Part shown: positions 59,402-64,000 of the stretch, in pieces
How positions within the stretch are numbered: the stretch's first letter is position 1
Layout of the letters: every line of letters begins with the position of its first letter
Translations under genes and position numbers: made by a program
Notes under the pieces: generated by a model
What the model was told of the DNA's origin: nothing
Databases searched by the model: none
What the model saw: the letters and a program-made list of their open reading frames with translations, nothing else
Source of the DNA: Ischnura elegans
Lineage: Eukaryota > Arthropoda > Insecta > Odonata > Coenagrionidae
Assembly (NCBI RefSeq): GCF_921293095.1
Contig: NC_060259.1
Location: 26,543,812 to 26,607,811, forward strand
Reading direction: 5' to 3'
Length of the DNA stretch: 64,000 nucleotides

Positions 59402-59728
59402 TATTCCCCTTGGACAGTACTTACCAAAACTGTTTTGGAGATGATGATTGCGGTGGTGGTGATAGTAATTTTAAACAGCGCTATCTTCGTCTCGTTGTGG
59501 CGTCTGCTTCTCAAGTTTACACGCCGGTCGGACCCTACGCGTCTCCGTGGATACGGATTTTCCAGGAATTCTTACTCTGTCGCGACTATTTCCTCCAGTA
59601 CATCTGCGCTGACTGCGCCTCCCTTCTGTTCCTCGGGCAAAGCACGCGGGTTTTGCGCGCACACCCTGCTCCCATTTCCTCCCCTCGGCCATGGCGAGCA
59701 GCGGTTTTTATGCGCCCTGGGTGAGTAG
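59402..59728 (+). CDS. Gene E, last exon: transmembrane segment and long tail (partial gene)
   Basis: After GGTAACTTCTCTTAG (ends 59401) a phase-0 frame gives 108 residues to TAG. YSPWTVLTKTVLE is followed by a helix at exon residues 14-33 (MMIAVVVIVILNSAIFVSLW), a basic stop (RLLLKFTRR) and a Ser/Pro/Cys-rich tail. Design and phase match genes A-D. No signal-peptide exon was found upstream; it may be in 47-59 kb in a form I cannot see. CCTGG|GTGAGT near 59720 could be a further donor (phase 1). A second frame over the same DNA (59410-59724) is also open, so GC-richness may inflate the frame length. Confidence 0.42.
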   Translation, partial: YSPWTVLTKTVLEMMIAVVVIVILNSAIFVSLWRLLLKFTRRSDPTRLRGYGFSRNSYSVATISSSTSALTAPPFCSSGKARGFCAHTLLPFPPLGHGEQRFLCALGE

Positions 59729-59959
59729 CTGCTGTTTGGGAAAAAACCGAGGGGACTGCAGGGAGGAGGTACCCATACCGTTGATTCTTGATTTTTGCGG
59801 CCACTTTGGGAATATTCTATCCGGTTTTAAAAAATGTCTTCAGTACCTACGGCGATGAGTACAAAGCAACTCATATATTCCCAATATTTACCACATAATA
59901 TTTATCAAAGAAAGGAATTAAGTTTAAAAGAAATGAATTTGATCGATAACATCTTCACG

Positions 59960-59965
59960 AATAAA
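59960..59965 (+). terminator. Possible poly(A) signal of gene E
   Basis: AATAAA about 235 bases after the stop. If used, the open frame at 59834-60085 (83 codons, no recognised features) would lie in the 3' UTR. Confidence 0.25.
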
Positions 59966-60085
59966 AATTTCTGTTGTCAGTCTTGTTTACATAAATTTTA
60001 TGAAGAAAAGCTCTCAGTGTCTTCCCAACCCCTCGGCCCACTTCTTCAACTTATGGCGACGATTCAAAAACAACGATACCAATAA

Positions 60086-61186
60086 TGGATACCCAAAAAG
60101 AACTCAAAAAACCAATGGGTTATATAATTAAAATGGGAAAGGCTTTGTGGTCTTGTGACATCCTCTTAGCCAGCCCTAATCACAGCCTGTAAACGATAGG
60201 TAACAGCCGACTTCTGGCTTTACGCTCAGATGGGAATCACTCGAGGACATGTGAATAACACAAAGCCGTAGTTCTCGCCATGGATGCGAATGCAAACTCC
60301 ATGGGTTTAGCACTGAACTGAAAACGAATAGTGATTGCCGTGCAGAAGCCGTCGAAGCCGGGGTATAGCCAGCCCAAGACTTACTAACATGTTGACTACT
60401 ATGTATTAATAATGAAAAAATGCGCAAATAATGAATGCCAAACTCCAGGAGAGTGATTTTTCAATTTGTTAGATTATCATATAAGGCCCTAACATTTTAC
60501 AGGCAAAATTTCAAATTTTCACTTCAATCCAAATTGAGCCGAGGAAAAAATTCGAAGTTACGTTAAACCCAACTTCTTAAGAAATTTATCGATGATAAGA
60601 TTTTATCTTAATCTTAAGAGAAGAAAATTATACTAAAAAATTAATTTTCATTAAAAAAGAAAGTTTTCCTCGCGAGCTAAGAAGAATAAAATTAATTTTC
60701 TATAACCACGACAGTGTCTCTAAATAAATTGCTTGATGTGCAACGAAATGCCTTGGGCGCATATTCCACCATATCACTCTAGTTATACTTAACATCGATT
60801 TAATTCAACCGGCTGTTAAATTTTTTGCGATTACTACGAGGATCCGCGCCCACAACCCATTTTTATGTGAGGGGCTCCTCACTCAAGGGCCGGAGCGAGG
60901 CCTGGGGGCAATGCACGCGGGTGGGCCGCGCCCCGGTGACGGGCCATATTTCTGCCGGCGAAAGGGATGGCTATGCGCTCAATGCTCAAAAGCGTATATT
61001 AGCAGTCATCTCAGAATATTTTATGGTGTATATTATTCGTAAATCTTAATGAAATTACCACCATTTTACGAAAAACGGTAGTTAGAGATGCGCTATAATG
61101 CTGAAAAACGTTTTTTGTTTATTTTTATTTTTTTTATTCTTCTATATAGTTTGGAGACTTAAATTACATTTCCTATATATTATTAC
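60086..61186. other. Non-coding stretch
   Basis: A GC-rich patch at 60838-60965 (GGGCCGCGCCCCGGTGACGG) in AT-rich DNA may be repeat or promoter. No gene supported. Confidence 0.35.
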
Positions 61187-61829
61187 AATAGGGTGGTTTC
61201 CTATTATTTTTTATTGCCTAAATCGAAACATTACTACTCCTGGAGTACGTATTTCACACTTTTCGATATTTAAATGACGATATCTATTTTTCACGATTAA
61301 ATGAAAATTGAAAATTTTCAAGCGCGCGAAAACGCGACGGCTAAGTATGAATGCTGGGTAAAGCCCGTGTGACGTCATTCTGGTTCCCGCTGCCGCAAGT
61401 GAGGTGACCTTGGGGCGAGGCTTTAAGCGCTGATACGATGCAGGCTGCCAGCAGGTAGCGCTTGTGTTAAATAAGGATTATTAATACCCTATCAAACGAA
61501 GGAAACTTTCCGACAATAGGCAGTTTCAATAGGTGATCATTAAGAGATGTTTCCCTGAGCTCTGTGCCTCATGCATGCATTGGTAATCTCAGACGATGTA
61601 AAACTCCTATCTACTCGTAGAGAAACTAGGTCCCTGAGACGTCCCGTGGAGCGGCATCGCATGGGCGCCAATCTGGCCTTTTTCAAATGAGGTTAAAATT
61701 GACCATTGCCATTCGTCTAAACTGGGAATTCTAAAACCAAATAATTTTTATATTATGAATACACTAATGGTGGGTGGCGAATCGCAATCAATGCCTTTCG
61801 TTTTCTTTGATGAAGGAAACTACCCCATT
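61187..61829 (+). mobile_element. Non-autonomous element 'copy 3'
   Basis: AATAGGGTGGTTTCCTATTA to GGAAACTACCCCATT, 643 bp. Best-preserved ends of the three copies. Confidence 0.78.
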
Positions 61830-62620
61830 GGATAAAGCCGTTAGTAATTCTTATGTTCTAAACATATTATGCCCTAGGAAACAGGGACCGAAGCATTTAT
61901 TTGGAAACGCACACCTGCAAAAAGGTCTTATGAATTGGAAAGACACAAATTCTAAGATGAAGTATAACCAGCGACATATGAATAACCCTATTTAAATGGC
62001 GTGTTCTTTTCTTTAGTCCAGCAAGTATTATCCGACGGCTAAAAAGAAAAAAAAACTTGAATTTCTCCACCTAAGAAACTGCATGCGCTTAGATCTGTAG
62101 TGCGTCTAATAAATACAGCAATTTGTCTCAAAACTAAAAATTATCATATATCGCGTAGTAATATATGTATATAGCCCAGCAATGAGAGATTCGGGATTAT
62201 GATTTATTACGCTACGATAATGACGGAAAAATGAAGGAGCTAATAGTGAATATGTCTTTATTTTTGTTGAAACCGCATGGAAAAACGGGAGGAGACAAAA
62301 ATGAGGCCGAAAACTATGGAAGTGGAATACTGGCAATCGGAAACGACCCTCGTCACATTGTTAGCGTTCGTCAATGCTTTATATTCGTTTTCTATAAAAT
62401 CTTATACCCGTTTTATGGGGCAGGTTAAACATTTGGGCTATCGACCGCAAACATTTTATCCCCCTGCCTAAAGTAGGTGGCTCGCAGGGTAAAAGGTGGA
62501 AGTAGAAATATTTAGAATTAGTTAGCAAACTGAGCCTTACTCGGAGGATTTTTAAGAGAAGTAAGAGCTAACTACAACGCATGAAAGTAACTTATTTGCG
62601 ATGAAGGCTAGCAACCTGAG
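61830..62620. other. Non-coding stretch
   Basis: Short frames only. Confidence 0.4.
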
Positions 62621-62624
62621 GGTT

Positions 62625-62725
62625 GCAAGTGGGTGTGGTGGCTATTAGGTTGGCTTCGTTCCCTGTGGGCCCGGGTTCCGCTCCCGACAATGGTGGAGAT
62701 TTTTCAGAGGTTAGCCTATCCCTAC
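62625..62725 (+). repeat. tRNA-derived SINE head
   Basis: AGTGGGTGTGGTGGCTATTA and GGGCCCGGGTTCCGCTCCCG (62668-62687) are A- and B-box-like. Confidence 0.5.
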
Positions 62726-62859
62726 ATGAGTGCTATACTATGCAACTTCCAGCGCAGCTCTCCTTTCGTCCATGGTTTTGCGGTTTTGTTAAGCACCGTT
62801 TGCTACGAATGTGAGACCCAAGATAAAATTTGGTGGGCAAAAACTTTAGCAGGTAGAAC

Positions 62860-63370
62860 AATTTGGGTAGCACATTAAAGGAAAACGGATACAGCAGTAG
62901 GGATATCAGGAAGAGAATTGCGTTAGCAAAGGAGGCGTTCATGAACAGGACGGAGCTCATGAGAGGATTGTTATGTAAGACTTTAAAGAAAATATTAGTT
63001 AAGAGTCTGATCTGGAGAGTAGCATTTTGCGTTGCGGAAACATGGACTCTTGAGGAAGGAGGAGGAGAGAAGACTGGAGGCGTTCGAACTGTGGATGTGA
63101 GGAACGACGAAGTGCTGGGCATGGTGGGTAAGGAGAGGCAGCTTCTAAATGGGATACGGTGGAGACAGACGGTATGGATGGAGCGAGTATCGAGCGGGGA
63201 GGGGATGTTGAAAACGATTTGATAAGGTAGAATGTTAGGTAAACGAGGGAGAGGAAGAAAGACAATAGGATGCTTAGATAGAATTAAAAGGTGTATGTTT
63301 TGATATGAGGACGGAAGTCCAAGAAGGGAGGGGAGAGCGCCCGGTACTTCATAAATACTCCATGGAAACC
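62860..63370 (+). mobile_element. LINE reverse-transcriptase ORF C-terminal fragment (RTE/BovB-like)
   Basis: Best preserved of this family here: RKRIALAKEAFMNRTELMRG, LVKSLIWRVAFCVAETWTLE, NDEVLGMVGKERQLLNGIRW, RQTVWMERVSSGEGMLK, then GKRGRGRKTIGCLD after a stop. Open for 119 codons (62863-63222). Part of the usual ETWT...RRLEAFEMW region is missing or frameshifted. Confidence 0.78.
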
Positions 63371-63750
63371 TACGTTTATCGGTAGAATACTTATATAATA
63401 ATTACTGAAAATGCAGCTTTTTTTTAGGTCAAAAATACATTTGCGACGCGAGAAGTCGCACGCTCGTATTTTCACAAATCGTACTTATTATTTTAACTGC
63501 ATCAGAAAAAGCTCATTTTTTGGTACATTAAACAATAATTATTCGAAAAGCCTAGAGGTTTTATCAAAACGTACTGCCAATGTGAGAGTAATATCATATT
63601 TTATAATCGTATACATTACATTGGTTACAAGAGCACTTCATATCGGTATCGCAGCATAAGAGGTGGGAAAAATCTGATATTTGGTCAACAGCGGTTTATT
63701 TGAAAGTTCACTCAGGTAAAAGCTCAAGTTTAACATGGGATCTAAATCTG
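63371..63750. other. Non-coding stretch
   Basis: AT-rich, no supported gene. Confidence 0.4.
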
Positions 63751-63970
63751 TATAGTACCGTGAGAGCAACATCTAGAGTGTTTGGCAGTGGGTGATCAAT
63801 CTCCAGTATGCAAGAGGACCCCCACATGCACACCACACGGTCATAAAAAAGCATTTCGCATAGTAGCAAAGCATACGTTCATATTCATGCAAAGGTAAAA
63901 CTTGCCCGCGGTTATTAATCCCTATAGCAAATCCATGCAAAGCTAGAACAAATTAATTAGAAAAAATTTA
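63750..63970 (-). repeat. CR1-like LINE tail repeat
   Basis: GTGTTTGGCAGTGGGTGATC, CACATGCACACCACACGG and TTCATATTCATGCAAAGG, as at 15640-15765. Confidence 0.55.
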
Positions 63971-64000
63971 ATGAATCGTCTTAGCGAGTGACGCGATTAA

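Noticed and set aside
59834..60085. 83-codon frame after gene E
   Set aside because: No recognised features; probably within the 3' UTR if the AATAAA at 59960 is used, though that is unproven.
1..64000. CRISPR arrays, bacterial operons or rRNA
   Set aside because: No regularly spaced repeats with unique spacers, no ribosome-binding sites and no dense ORFs; the DNA is clearly eukaryotic.

Overview
The window looks like nuclear DNA of an arthropod, most probably an insect. It is AT-rich, genes are split by introns of 1.5 to 6 kb, and the non-coding space is packed with tRNA-derived SINEs, CR1-like and RTE/BovB-like LINE fragments, Penelope-type inverted repeats with hammerhead-ribozyme-like cores, piggyBac-like MITEs and one well-bounded Transib (RAG1-like) transposon. 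There is no bacterial operon structure, rRNA or convincing single-copy tRNA gene. The species cannot be named from the sequence alone.

The genic content is a string of small genes, all on the + strand, that appear to share one design: a first exon with a signal peptide and a hydrophilic, often acidic ectodomain, a phase-0 intron, then a last exon that starts just before a single transmembrane segment and ends in a short tail. Gene A is seen only as its last exon (3225-3380). Gene B is complete (9237-9617 plus 14695-14817, 167 aa). Gene C is complete with an extra ectodomain exon (27527-27892, 31649-31945, 33533-33670, 266 aa). Gene D is complete (42264-42701 plus 46505-46591, 174 aa). Gene E is seen as a last exon (59402-59728). 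I do not recognise the family. The predicted products are type I single-pass membrane proteins with very different ectodomains, suggesting a fast-evolving tandem family. This is the main candidate for an undescribed system.

Layout: 1-3.2 kb SINE and degenerate repeats; 3.2-3.4 kb gene A end; 4.4-8.3 kb LINE pieces, a ribozyme-bearing inverted repeat and a GC-rich patch; 9.2-14.8 kb gene B, whose intron holds a foldback element, a 350-bp palindrome and a LINE tail; 15-23.5 kb SINEs and a LINE endonuclease fragment; 23.6-26.3 kb Transib; 27.5-33.7 kb gene C with Penelope and CR1 debris in its first intron; 34.8-41 kb LINE, MITE and short duplications; 41.5-42.3 kb a 145-bp tandem repeat and a GC-rich promoter-like stretch; 42.3-46.6 kb gene D; 47-59 kb repeats, including a 650-bp element present three times; 59.4-59.7 kb gene E end; 60-64 kb repeats and a LINE C-terminus.

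All gene models are read by eye from frames and splice consensus; no transcript or homology search was available.
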